From an uncultured Paracoccaceae bacterium (GTDB taxonomy: Bacteria; Pseudomonadota; Alphaproteobacteria; Rhodobacterales; Rhodobacteraceae): DNA of 64,000 nt. The DNA lies in contig CANKVU010000001.1 of the NCBI GenBank assembly GCA_947487205.1, positions 1-64,000 on the forward strand, in the 5' to 3' direction. The notes under the pieces were generated by a model. That model saw only the letters and a list, made by a program, of their open reading frames with translations, searched no databases and was not told the DNA's origin. Both the position numbers and the translations under genes were made by a program. Position 1 is the stretch's first letter; every line of letters begins with the position of its first letter. Positions 24,639 through 33,240 of the stretch are shown piece by piece.

Positions 24639-25067
24639 TTAAACGATTTCGACCAGTTCCACGTCGAAGGTCAGCTTCTGGCCGGCCAGCGGGTGGTTGG
24701 CGTCGAGCGTCACCTCGCTGTCGGTGGCCTCCGCGACGGTCACGGGCAGGGTCTGGCCCTCGGGGGTCTGCATCTGCAGCTGCGTGCCCGGATCGGTCGG
24801 GATGTGGTCGGGGATCTGATCGCGCGGCACCGCCTGGATGCGCGCGGGATCACGGTCGCCGTAGCCGTCGGCCGGCTCGACCACGACCTGCTTGCTCTCT
24901 CCGACCTCCATGCCGGTCATGGCCTGGTCGAGGCCGGGGATGATCTGGCCGCTGCCCAGGATGAATTCCAGCGGCTCGCCGCCTTGGGAGCTGTCGAACT
25001 GCGTCCCGTCGGCAAGGCTGCCGGAATAATGCATGCGGACGGTGTCTCCTGGCTTCGCCTGGCTCAT
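24639..25067 (-). CDS. FKBP-type peptidyl-prolyl isomerase (SlyD-like)
   Basis: A 142-aa cytoplasmic isomerase/chaperone. The FKBP half is MHYSGSLADGTQFDSSQGGEPLEFILGSGQIIPGLDQAMTGM. An insert-in-flap domain of SlyD type follows (GDRDPARIQAVPRDQIPDH to DANHPLAGQKLTFDVELVEI). The His-rich metal-binding tail of enterobacterial SlyD is absent. The ATG at 25067 follows GAGAGGGAAAG; the frame continues upstream without family similarity. The 226-base gap to the divergent hydrolase gene must hold both promoters. Confidence 0.9.
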   Translation of the reverse strand: MSQAKPGDTVRMHYSGSLADGTQFDSSQGGEPLEFILGSGQIIPGLDQAMTGMEVGESKQVVVEPADGYGDRDPARIQAVPRDQIPDHIPTDPGTQLQMQTPEGQTLPVTVAEATDSEVTLDANHPLAGQKLTFDVELVEIV

Positions 25068-25293
25068 CGCTTTCCCTCTCTTTTCGGATTTGACTGGTTT
25101 CGAGGCCGCCAGTCTCGGCGGGTGCTCGTCTCGGATGGCCCCTACGTGGGGCCCGGGGGGCGGCCTGTAAACCGGGGTCCCCCGATTTTGCGCCTGCGCC
25201 CCGCGCCCCGCGTCGCGCGGCCTTGCGGGAACGCGGGGTGCGTGCCACCGTCCCGGCCGCAGCCAGACCCACCCGACCCGGAGGACCCCGCAC

Positions 25294-26112
25294 GTGCCCG
25301 ATTTCACCACATCTGACGGCCTCCGGCTCCATTACGCGGATAGGGGCGAGGGGACGCCCCTGCTCTGCCTGTCCGGACTGACCCGCAACGCGACCGATTT
25401 CGACTATCTGGCGCAGCATCTCGACGGGGTGCGGATGATCGCCCTCGATTATCGCGGCCGGGGCCGGTCGGACTGGGCCGATCCGGCCACCTACACCGTT
25501 CCGGTGGAGGCCCGCGACACCCTGGAACTGCTCGATCACCTGGGCCTGGCCCGCGTGCCGGTCCTCGGCACCTCCCGCGGGGGGCTGATCGCGATGCTCC
25601 TGGCGGCGACAGTGAAGGACCGGCTGGCGGGGGTGTGCCTCAACGATATCGGCCCCGAGATCGACCCCGCGGGCCTTGCCGTGATCGCCGATTACGTCGG
25701 CCGCACCCCGGCCGAACGGACCCATGCCGAGGCGGTCGCCGCCCGCGCCACGCTCATGGCCGGCTTCGTCGGCGTTCCCGAGAGCCGCTGGCGCGAAGAG
25801 GTCGAGAAACATTACACCGAGGGCGATGCGGGCCTTTCGATCAATTACGACCCCGCCCTGCGGCAGGCCGTGGCCGCCGGCGGGGCCGAGCCCGCCCCTG
25901 ACCTCTGGCCCTGGTTCGACGCGCTCGACGGGCTCCCCCTCGCCTGCATCCGCGGCGCGAACAGCGACCTGCTCTCGCCCTCCACGCTGGCCGAGATGCG
26001 CCGGCGCCGACCCGACATGATCGTGGCCGAGGTGGCCGATCGCGGCCATGTGCCGTTCCTCGACGAACCCGAGGCGCTGGAGGCGATCGCGGCCTGGCGG
26101 GCGCAATTGTGA
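25294..26112 (+). CDS. Alpha/beta-fold hydrolase
   Basis: A 272-aa serine hydrolase. The order RLHYADRGEGTPLLCLSGL (oxyanion region), DYRGRGRSDWAD, the nucleophile elbow GTSRGGLIAM (Ser in G-x-S-x-G) and the terminal His in DRGHVPFLDEPEAL is that of the family. The substrate cannot be read from sequence. Its stop overlaps the GTG of the following dehydratase gene (GTGA), so the two are cotranslated and may share a pathway. Confidence 0.85.
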   Translation: MPDFTTSDGLRLHYADRGEGTPLLCLSGLTRNATDFDYLAQHLDGVRMIALDYRGRGRSDWADPATYTVPVEARDTLELLDHLGLARVPVLGTSRGGLIAMLLAATVKDRLAGVCLNDIGPEIDPAGLAVIADYVGRTPAERTHAEAVAARATLMAGFVGVPESRWREEVEKHYTEGDAGLSINYDPALRQAVAAGGAEPAPDLWPWFDALDGLPLACIRGANSDLLSPSTLAEMRRRRPDMIVAEVADRGHVPFLDEPEALEAIAAWRAQL

Positions 26113-27074
26113 CGCCGGACGCGATCGAGGCCGCGGCCCGCCGCCTCGACGATCGCGCCCGGCGCACGCCCCTCCTGTCCTCGCCGTTCCTCGATGCCGC
26201 CGCCGGCCGGCCGGTCCTGGTCAAGGCCGAACCGCTGCAACTGACCGGCAGCTTCAAGTTCCGCGGCGCCTTCTCGGCCGTCTCGGCGCTCGACCCGTCC
26301 GCGCGGCGGCACGGGGTCCTCGCCTATTCCTCGGGCAACCATGCCCAGGGCGTGGCGCTCGCCGCCGACCTCCACGACATTCCCGCGGTGATCGTGATGC
26401 CCCGGGACGCCCCCGCGCTGAAGATCGCCAACACCCGCGACTTGGGCGCCGAGATCGTCCTTTACGACCGCGCCGCCGGCGAAAGCCGCGAGGAGATCGG
26501 CGCCCGCCTGGCCGCGGCGCGCGGCCTGTCTCTGATCGCGCCCTATGACGACGCTGAAGTCATTGCCGGCCAGGGCACGATCGGGCTGGAACTGGCCGAA
26601 CAGCTGCCCGAAGGCGCGACGGGCGACGTGCTCGTCTGCTGCGGCGGCGGCGGGCTGACCTCCGGCATCGCCGTGGCGCTCGCCGCCCGCCGCCCGGCCC
26701 TGCGGGTGCGCCCGGTCGAGCCGGTGGGCTTCGACGACGTGGCCCGGTCGCTCGCCGCCGGACGCCGCCTGTGCAACGACCGGGTATCGGGCTCGATCTG
26801 CGACGCCATCGTCACGCCCAGTCCCGGCGCTCTGACCTTTCCGATCCTGTCCCGGCTCTGCGGGCCCGGACTTGTCGTTTCGGACGACGAGGCGCTCGAC
26901 GCCATGGCGGCGGCGTTCCTGCGGCTCAAGCTCGTTTGCGAACCGGGCGGCGCCGTGGCGCTGGCCGCCGCGCTCTATCGCCGCGACGAACTGGCCGAGG
27001 GGCCGGTGGTCGTCGTGGCCTCGGGCGGGAACGTCGATCCGGCCGTCTTCGCCCGGGCGCTGGCCCGGATCTGA
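26109..27074 (+). CDS. PLP-dependent threonine/serine dehydratase-like protein
   Basis: A 321-aa fold-type II PLP enzyme. The PLP lysine lies in LTGSFKFRGAFSA, the phosphate loop is CCGGGGLTSG, and YSSGNHAQGVALAA binds the substrate. It is of the short catabolic type without an ACT domain, which in characterised members are L-threonine ammonia-lyase, serine racemase or 3-hydroxyaspartate dehydratase. Coupled to the upstream hydrolase by a GTGA overlap. The exact substrate is uncertain. Confidence 0.85.
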   Translation: MTPDAIEAAARRLDDRARRTPLLSSPFLDAAAGRPVLVKAEPLQLTGSFKFRGAFSAVSALDPSARRHGVLAYSSGNHAQGVALAADLHDIPAVIVMPRDAPALKIANTRDLGAEIVLYDRAAGESREEIGARLAAARGLSLIAPYDDAEVIAGQGTIGLELAEQLPEGATGDVLVCCGGGGLTSGIAVALAARRPALRVRPVEPVGFDDVARSLAAGRRLCNDRVSGSICDAIVTPSPGALTFPILSRLCGPGLVVSDDEALDAMAAAFLRLKLVCEPGGAVALAAALYRRDELAEGPVVVVASGGNVDPAVFARALARI

Positions 27075-27179
27075 GCGGGGTTCCGCGACCGAACGTCCCT
27101 CCCGGGGGCCGAAACACCGCCCCTGCGCGTTGACCCGCCTGTCGCCCCCCCCCATACCGGGCAGACCGTCGGAGTTCTC

Positions 27180-28412
27180 ATGCCTGCCCGCCTTCCCCTC
27201 CTGTTCATCCTGACGACGCTGATGATCGATTCCATGGGAATCGGCCTGGTGATCCCGGTGATGCCGCGCCTGATCCAGGAGGTGGAGGCGGTCTCGATCG
27301 CCCAGGCCGCGCTCTGGGGCGGGGTCTTCACGACGGCCTACGCGATCATGCAGTTCCTCTGCGGGCCGCTCCTCGGGGCGCTCAGCGACCGCTACGGACG
27401 ACGGCCGGTCCTGCTCGGCACCCTGACGATCATGGCGCTGGACTACGTGGTGATCGCGCTCGCCGACAATATCTGGATCCTTCTGGTCGGGCGGTTGGTG
27501 GGCGGGATCGCCGCCTCCACCCGGTCGGTGGCGACGGCCTTCATCGCCGACATTTCCAGCTCCGACCAGAAGGCGGCACGATTCGGGCTGGTCGGCGCCG
27601 CCTTCGGGCTGGGCTTCGTGCTCGGCCCGCTCGTCGGGGGCGTGCTGGCCGAATTCGGCACCCGGGCGCCGTTCTGGGCAGCGGCGGGGCTGTCGGCGGC
27701 GAACCTCGCCCTCGGCGTGTTCATCCTGCCCGAGACCGTGACCGACCGCATCCGCCGCCCCTTCGCATGGGTGCGGGCCAACCCGCTCGGGGCGCTGCTC
27801 GACCTCGGCCGGCAGGAGCGGGTCGGCCGGCTCACCCTGATGTTCTTCCTCTACCAGACGGCCTTCTTCGTCTATCCGGCGATCTGGGCCTATTTCGCCG
27901 AAGAACGCTTCGGTTGGGGGCCGCGGATGATCGGCATCTCCCTCGGCCTGTTCGGGATCTCGCTCGCCATCGTGCAGGGCGGCCTGATCCGGCTGGTGCT
28001 GAAATGGCTGGGCGACCGGGGGACCGTGATCTACGGGCTGGCCTTCAATGCCTGCGCCTTCCTCGCCCTGGCCTTCGTCCAGTCGGGCACCGTGGCATTG
28101 CTGCTTGCGCCGCTGACGGCGCTCGGCGCGGTGGTCACGCCGGCGCTCCAGGCGATGATGTCGCGCGCCATCCCCGACAATGCCCAGGGCGGCCTGCAGG
28201 GGCTGCTGACCAGCGCCGGCGCGCTCGCCATGGTCGTCTCTCCGGCCCTAATGAGCCAGGTGTTCTGGTTCTCGACCGCCGAATCCACGGGCTTCTACCT
28301 GCCCGGCGCGCCGTTCCTCGTGTCGATGGCGCTGATGGGGGTCTGCGCCGTCGTGTTCCTGGGGCGCAAGCGCATGCCGCGGCCGCAGGAGAGCCCCTCC
28401 CCCGGGGAGTGA
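27180..28412 (+). CDS. MFS transporter, TetA/TCR-like
   Basis: A 410-aa 12-span major facilitator antiporter. Span 1 has the DSMGIGLVIPVMPRL pattern typical of the tetracycline-resistance-like group. The cytoplasmic loop 2-3 motif is GALSDRYGRRPVLL, and motif C-like GLGFVLGPLVGG lies in span 5. Chromosomal members of this group in rhodobacters export unknown compounds; tetracycline export cannot be inferred. It stands alone, in its own transcription unit. Confidence 0.85.
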   Translation: MPARLPLLFILTTLMIDSMGIGLVIPVMPRLIQEVEAVSIAQAALWGGVFTTAYAIMQFLCGPLLGALSDRYGRRPVLLGTLTIMALDYVVIALADNIWILLVGRLVGGIAASTRSVATAFIADISSSDQKAARFGLVGAAFGLGFVLGPLVGGVLAEFGTRAPFWAAAGLSAANLALGVFILPETVTDRIRRPFAWVRANPLGALLDLGRQERVGRLTLMFFLYQTAFFVYPAIWAYFAEERFGWGPRMIGISLGLFGISLAIVQGGLIRLVLKWLGDRGTVIYGLAFNACAFLALAFVQSGTVALLLAPLTALGAVVTPALQAMMSRAIPDNAQGGLQGLLTSAGALAMVVSPALMSQVFWFSTAESTGFYLPGAPFLVSMALMGVCAVVFLGRKRMPRPQESPSPGE

Positions 28413-28471
28413 CGGCTTCCCTCCGGAAATCCGGCGGGGGGGCCGGTCCTTCCTGATGCCCGTCGGCCGGC

Positions 28472-29377
28472 TCAGACCCCCAGGCAGTGCCGCATGATCG
28501 CCTTCTGCGCGTGAAGGCGGTTCTCGGCCTCGTCCCAGATCACCGAATGCGGGCCGTCCATGATCTCGGACGTGACCTCGTCCTCGCGGTGCGCGGGCAG
28601 GCAATGCATGAAGAGCGCGTCCGGCTTCGCCCGCTCCATCAGCCGCGCGTTCACCTGATAGCCGCGCAGCTGGTTGTGGCGCCGTTCCTTGGCCGATTGC
28701 GGATCGTGCATCGACACCCAGGTGTCGGTGACGACCAGGTCGGCCCCCTCCACCGCCTTCAGCGGATCGCGCTCGATGGTGATCCAGTCCCGCACCGCGG
28801 GGTCCGGATCGAGCGGTTCGGGGCCCGTGAAGACGAGGTCGAAATCGAGCTGCTTCGCGGCATGGGCGAAGGAGGCGAAGACGTTGTTGCCGTCCCCGGA
28901 CCAGACCGCCTTGCGCCCCTTGATGGGGCCCCGATGCTCCTCGTAGGTCATCACGTCGGCCATGATCTGGCAGGGATGGCTGCGGTTCGTCAGGCCGTTG
29001 ATGACCGGCACCTCGGCGTAATCGGCCATCTCCAGCAGGGTGGCCTCCTCGAAGGTGCGGATCATGATCAGGTCGACGTAGCGCGACAGCACCCGCGCGG
29101 TGTCGGCGATGGTCTCGCCGTGGCCGAGCTGCATGTCGGCGCCCGACAGCACCATCGTCTGGCCGCCCATCTGCCGCGCGCCCACGTCGAACGACACCCG
29201 GGTGCGGGTCGAGGGCTTCTCGAAGATCAGCGCCACCATCGCCCCGGCCAGGGGCTGGGCGTCGTCCGGGGCGCCGCGGGGCCGGCCCGCCCGGCCGTCC
29301 TTCATCGCGCGTCCGCAATCGAGGATGCGGCGCAGGTCGGCGGGATCGGTCCTGTGGATGTCGAGGAAATGGGTCAT
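28472..29377 (-). CDS. argF: Ornithine carbamoyltransferase
   Basis: A 301-aa enzyme making citrulline from ornithine and carbamoyl phosphate in arginine synthesis. The carbamoyl-phosphate motif STRTR is in [13 protein letters not shown], the ornithine-side loop HCLPAH is in [12 protein letters not shown], and [11 protein letters not shown] is also present. The ATG at 29377 gives the family start [15 protein letters not shown]; the frame continues upstream without similarity. Downstream of argD on the same strand. Confidence 0.95.
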   Translation of the reverse strand: MTHFLDIHRTDPADLRRILDCGRAMKDGRAGRPRGAPDDAQPLAGAMVALIFEKPSTRTRVSFDVGARQMGGQTMVLSGADMQLGHGETIADTARVLSRYVDLIMIRTFEEATLLEMADYAEVPVINGLTNRSHPCQIMADVMTYEEHRGPIKGRKAVWSGDGNNVFASFAHAAKQLDFDLVFTGPEPLDPDPAVRDWITIERDPLKAVEGADLVVTDTWVSMHDPQSAKERRHNQLRGYQVNARLMERAKPDALFMHCLPAHREDEVTSEIMDGPHSVIWDEAENRLHAQKAIMRHCLGV

Positions 29378-29405
29378 CGGTCGGAATCCGTGGGACGGTC
29401 GGACC

Positions 29406-29454
29406 GGGGGTGTCACACCCCCGGACCCCCGTGGGGTATTTCGGAAAGGGTGAC
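29406..29454. repeat. Dispersed intergenic repeat (GGACCCCC...GGGGTATTT type), copy 2
   Basis: ACACCCCCGGACCCCCGTGGGGTATTTCGGAAAGGGTGA lies in the 82-base gap between argD and argF, directly after the argD stop. It matches the copy at 19041 in sequence, orientation and position relative to the upstream gene's 3' end. Confidence 0.7.
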
Positions 29455-29459
29455 GGGCA

Positions 29460-30635
29460 TCACGCCGCCCTGGCGATCGCGGCGGCCGCGGCATCGAGGC
29501 GGCCGAGCGCCTCGTCCACCTCGGCGTCGCCGATGACGAGGGGGGGCAGCAGACGCACCACGTTGTCGCCGGCGGGGACGGTGAGCAGGTGCTGCGCATA
29601 GGCCCGCGACACGATCTCGGTGTTGGGGGCGCGCGCCTTGAGGCCCAGCATGAGGCCGCGCCCCCGGACCTCTCCGAAGACCTGCGGATGGGCGGAGGAC
29701 AGGGTTTCCAGCCCCGCGCGGAAGCGGGCCGCGACCGCGTTCACCCGATCGAGGAACCCTTCGGCGGTGATCACCTCCATGACCCGCGCGCCGACGGCGC
29801 AGGCCAGCGGGTTGCCGCCATAGGTCGATCCGTGGGTCCCCGCGGTCATCCCGGCGGCGGCGGCCTCGCGGGCCAGGACCGCGCCCAGAGGAAAGCCGCC
29901 GCCGATCCCCTTGGCCACCATCATGATGTCGGGGACGATCCCGGCCCATTCATGGGCGAAGAGCCGCCCGGTGCGTCCCATGCCGCACTGGACCTCGTCG
30001 AGGATGAGGAGCGCGCCGTGCCGGTCCGCCAGGTCGCGCAGACCCCGCAGGCAGGCCTCGGGGAGCGCGCGGATTCCGCCCTCGCCCTGCACCGGCTCGA
30101 CCAGGATGGCGGCCACGTCGTCGGCCATCGTCGCCGCGAGCGCATCGTGATCGCCCCAGCGGATCTGGGTGAAGCCCGGCAGGAGCGGGCCGAACCCCTC
30201 CGTCATCTTCGGCGCGCCGGCCGCCGAGATCGCGGCGATGGACCGGCCGTGAAAGGCGCCCTCGACGGTGACGATCCGGTGCCGGTCCGCGCCGCGCGCG
30301 GCGAAGTGCTTGCGCGCCATCTTGACCGCCAGCTCGAGCGCCTCGGTGCCGGAATTGGTGAAGAAGCAGGTATCGGCGAAGGTATGCTCCACCAGCATCC
30401 CGGCGAGGCGGCGCTGGTGGGGGATGTCGTAGAGGTTGGAGACGTGCCAGAGCCGCCCGGCCTGATCGGTCAGCGCCTCGACCAGGGCGGGATGGGCATG
30501 ACCGAGCGCATTGACCGCGATGCCGGCGCCCATGTCGAGATAGCGGGTGCCGTCCTCGGTCCAGAGCCAGGCACCCTCCCCCCTTTCGAAGGACAGCGGC
30601 GCGCGATTGTAGGTCGGCAGGATCGCGGGGATCAT
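29460..30635 (-). CDS. argD: Acetylornithine/succinyldiaminopimelate aminotransferase
   Basis: A 391-aa class III PLP aminotransferase of arginine synthesis. [25 protein letters not shown] is the usual start. PLP contacts are [24 protein letters not shown] and the Schiff-base Lys in [13 protein letters not shown]. It precedes argF on the same strand, a conserved argD-argF pair in this group. Confidence 0.95.
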   Translation of the reverse strand: MIPAILPTYNRAPLSFERGEGAWLWTEDGTRYLDMGAGIAVNALGHAHPALVEALTDQAGRLWHVSNLYDIPHQRRLAGMLVEHTFADTCFFTNSGTEALELAVKMARKHFAARGADRHRIVTVEGAFHGRSIAAISAAGAPKMTEGFGPLLPGFTQIRWGDHDALAATMADDVAAILVEPVQGEGGIRALPEACLRGLRDLADRHGALLILDEVQCGMGRTGRLFAHEWAGIVPDIMMVAKGIGGGFPLGAVLAREAAAAGMTAGTHGSTYGGNPLACAVGARVMEVITAEGFLDRVNAVAARFRAGLETLSSAHPQVFGEVRGRGLMLGLKARAPNTEIVSRAYAQHLLTVPAGDNVVRLLPPLVIGDAEVDEALGRLDAAAAAIARAA

Positions 30636-30767
30636 GGCAGGGGTCCTTCGGAGACGAGAGGCCCAGAGGTGCCAAAGGGGCGGGGGGGTGTCAATTGCCC
30701 CGGCGCGCCGTCGGGGCCCCCGCCCGGACGCGATGGGGCAGCCCGCCCCACCGGGCCGCCCGGTCGC

Positions 30768-31622
30768 TCAGTCGGCGACGACCCGGCGATAGAGGTGCCA
30801 GGTGGCGTGGCCCAGGACGGGAAAGACGACGATCAGCCCCAGCAGCGCGGGGATCGAGGCGATGGCGAGGCCGAAGGCCACGACGAGGCCCCAGACCGCC
30901 ACCGGACCCGGGCTCGCCGCCGCCGCCCGGACGGAGGTGACGATGGCCGGCACGAGGCCGACATCGCGGTCGACGAGCAGCGGCAGGGACACGAAGCTGA
31001 TGCTGAGCGCGACGGAGGCGAAGACCGCCCCCACGGCGAAACCGATCACGATCATTGCCCACCCGGCCCCCGTGGTCACGGACCGGGTGACGAGGTCGAT
31101 CGGCCCCTCGGGCAGCGCCGGACCGAGCGTCGCGGCGTAGATCAGCGCGGCCGCCCCGATCCACAGGAGGAAGAGCAGCAGCAGGATCGCCCCCATCAGC
31201 GCGATCGGGCCGGTCGAGGGATGCGACAGGAGAGCCAGCCCGTCCGACCATTGGGCGGAGCGCCCTTCTGCCCGCCGGCGGCTCATCTCGTAAAGGCCCA
31301 CAGCCCCGATCGGACCGAGGATCGTGAACCCCGCCAGGAGCGGGAAGAGAAGCGGCAGCAGGTCGCGCTGATAGGTGACCCAGGCCAGCAGGATCCCGAC
31401 GGCCGGATAGATCACGCAGACGAAGACCACGTCGCTGCGAAAGGCACCGAGATCGTCGATCCCGGCCCTGAGCGCGGCCTTCAGATCGCTCAGGGTGATG
31501 GGCCGGACGGCGGGGGCGGCATCGTGTCCGCCGACCCGCCGCAGCATCCGGGGCACGACGCCGAAGATGTCGCCCAGCGTGGCGATGGCGAAGGTGGCGG
31601 GATCTCGGATCGTCTTGGCCAT
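30768..31622 (-). CDS. DUF2189 membrane protein
   Basis: A 284-aa integral membrane protein of the DUF2189 family. After a polar N-terminus (RPITLSDLKAALRAGIDDLGAFRSDVVF) it has about six hydrophobic segments, with the FPLLAGFTILGPIGAVGLYEMSRRR motif typical of the family. No function is known. The ATG at 31622 is preferred to an upstream one that adds 11 arginine-rich residues. Monocistronic. Confidence 0.8.
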   Translation of the reverse strand: MAKTIRDPATFAIATLGDIFGVVPRMLRRVGGHDAAPAVRPITLSDLKAALRAGIDDLGAFRSDVVFVCVIYPAVGILLAWVTYQRDLLPLLFPLLAGFTILGPIGAVGLYEMSRRRAEGRSAQWSDGLALLSHPSTGPIALMGAILLLLFLLWIGAAALIYAATLGPALPEGPIDLVTRSVTTGAGWAMIVIGFAVGAVFASVALSISFVSLPLLVDRDVGLVPAIVTSVRAAAASPGPVAVWGLVVAFGLAIASIPALLGLIVVFPVLGHATWHLYRRVVAD

Positions 31623-31696
31623 GGCATGCGCCCTCCGTCGCCGGAAGGGTCGCACCGTCGGCCAGGTGACGCAAGGTCACCGACGCGTCCCGCCGA

Positions 31697-32506
31697 TCAC
31701 GTTTTGAGGCGATACCCCCTGGCGAACCAGCGCCAGGCCAGGGCGGAGAGCGCCGCCGTGGTGGCCAGGCAGACGGCGAGGCCCAGCACCGGGGAGGCAT
31801 CCGAGACGCCCAGCACGCCGTAGCGGGCCCCGTCGATGAGGTAGAAGAACGGGTTGAGGTGCGAGGCCGCCGTCAGGGCCGGCGGCAGCGCCTCGATCGA
31901 GTAGAACGTGCCCGACAGGAACGACAGCGGCGTGATGATGAAGTTCGTGATCGCCGACATCTGGTCGAACTTCGACGCGTAGATCCCCGCGAGGATGCCC
32001 AACGCCCCCATCATCGCCGCGCCCAGGACGATGAAGAGGAGCGCGACGACGGGATGGGCGAGCCCGGTGCCGAGGACCACGACCATCACCGCGCCGATCA
32101 CCACGGCGACCAGCGCGCCCCGGGCCACGCCCCCGGCAAGGTAGCCCAGCAGCATCTCGGCCGGGCTGAGCGGCGGCATCAGGGTGTCGACGATGTTGCC
32201 CTGGACCTTGGCGGCGAGCAGCGACGAGGACGTGTTGGCGAAGCTGTTCTGGATCACCGTCATCATCATCAGCCCCGGGGCGATGAAATCGACGTAGCGC
32301 ACGCCCATCACGTCGCCGCGCGTCGGCCCGATCGCGATGGCGAAGACGGCGAGGAACAGCCCGGCATTGATGAGCGGCCCCATCACCGTCTGCGCCCAGA
32401 TCGACAGGAAGCGGCGGCATTCCCGTTCGGCCAGGGTATAGAGCCCCATCCAGTTCCAGCGGCCGAAGCGGCGGACGCCCATCTGGTGCGACGTGCTCTG
32501 AGTCAT
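31697..32506 (-). CDS. ABC-2 type transporter permease
   Basis: A 269-aa membrane subunit with six spans and the ABC-2 pattern YVDFIAPGLMMMTVIQNSFANTSSSLLAAKVQGNIVDTL near the N-terminal half and the terminal LNPFFYLIDGARYGVLG signature. This type exports drugs or surface polysaccharide precursors. No ATPase gene adjoins it, so the partner must be encoded elsewhere, as often found for this single-gene permease in rhodobacters. The start at 32506 (MTQSTSHQMGVRRFG) removes four upstream codons. Confidence 0.8.
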   Translation of the reverse strand: MTQSTSHQMGVRRFGRWNWMGLYTLAERECRRFLSIWAQTVMGPLINAGLFLAVFAIAIGPTRGDVMGVRYVDFIAPGLMMMTVIQNSFANTSSSLLAAKVQGNIVDTLMPPLSPAEMLLGYLAGGVARGALVAVVIGAVMVVVLGTGLAHPVVALLFIVLGAAMMGALGILAGIYASKFDQMSAITNFIITPLSFLSGTFYSIEALPPALTAASHLNPFFYLIDGARYGVLGVSDASPVLGLAVCLATTAALSALAWRWFARGYRLKT

Positions 32507-32619
32507 GCGGGGTCCCAACCTTGTGTCGAACGAACGGGTGACTAGAATAGGGAGTTCACGGCAGATACCAAGCGGATCCGCCCCCGCGGCCGCCTCATTT
32601 CCGATTGCGAGGAACCTGG

Positions 32620-33201
32620 ATGTCCTGGACCGACGAACGCGTCGAGAAGCTGACGAAGATGTGGAACGAGGGGCAATCGGCCAGCGCCATCGCCAAGGAG
32701 CTGGGCGGCGTGACCCGCAACGCGGTGATCGGCAAGGTGCACCGGCTGGGCCTGTCCAACCGCGCCGGCGGCGCGCCCGTCGGCGGCGAGCCCGTCCCCG
32801 AGGCCCCGGCGGAGCCCGCCCCGGCCGAGCCCGCCGCGGCCGCCCCCCAGCCCGAGGCGCCCGCGCCCGCCCCGGAGCCCGAGGCCGCCGAGGAAGAGCC
32901 GGAGGCCGCGCCCGCGCCCTTGCGCCAGATCGTGCCGGCGGGCCAGCCGCTGCCGCCCCAGCCCTCGGCCAACGAGATCAGCGCCGAGGCGCTGGAAACG
33001 GTGCGCGAGGTCGAGAAGCGCTCGAAGAAGCTGTCGCTGATGGAACTGACCGAGCGGACCTGCAAATGGCCGATCGGCGATCCGGCGAGCGACAATTTCT
33101 GGTTCTGCGGCCTGCCGGTGCAGGCGGGCAAGCCCTATTGCGAGGCGCATGTGGGCGTCGCGTTCCAGCCGATGTCGTCGCGCCGCGATCGCCGGCGCTG
33201 A
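32620..33201 (+). CDS. gcrA: GcrA cell cycle regulator
   Basis: A 193-aa sigma-70 cofactor that in Caulobacter activates cell-cycle genes at methylated GANTC promoters. The N-terminal DNA-binding domain is canonical: MSWTDERVEKLTKMWNEGQSASAIAKELGGVTRNAVIGKVHRLGLSNR. A long Pro/Ala/Glu linker (about 52-110) leads to the C-terminal RNA-polymerase-binding part with ERTCKWPIGDPASDNFWFCG and CEAHVGVAFQ. GAGGAA stands before the ATG at 32620. Convergent with the histidine kinase. Confidence 0.95.
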   Translation: MSWTDERVEKLTKMWNEGQSASAIAKELGGVTRNAVIGKVHRLGLSNRAGGAPVGGEPVPEAPAEPAPAEPAAAAPQPEAPAPAPEPEAAEEEPEAAPAPLRQIVPAGQPLPPQPSANEISAEALETVREVEKRSKKLSLMELTERTCKWPIGDPASDNFWFCGLPVQAGKPYCEAHVGVAFQPMSSRRDRRR

Positions 33202-33210
33202 GGCGGGACG

Positions 33211-33240
33211 CCCGCCCACCCCGCGAGAGGGGGGGGCGGG
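33211..33240. terminator. Hairpin between convergent gcrA and HWE kinase
   Basis: CCCGCCC-A-CCCC pairs with GGGG-GGGCGGG around a short loop, filling the 39-base gap between the two gene ends. No T tract. Confidence 0.55.

Noticed and set aside
27180-28412. Tetracycline-resistance pump
   Set aside because: The TetA-like pattern defines a large exporter group. Nothing here (no tetR, no mobile context) supports tetracycline as substrate.
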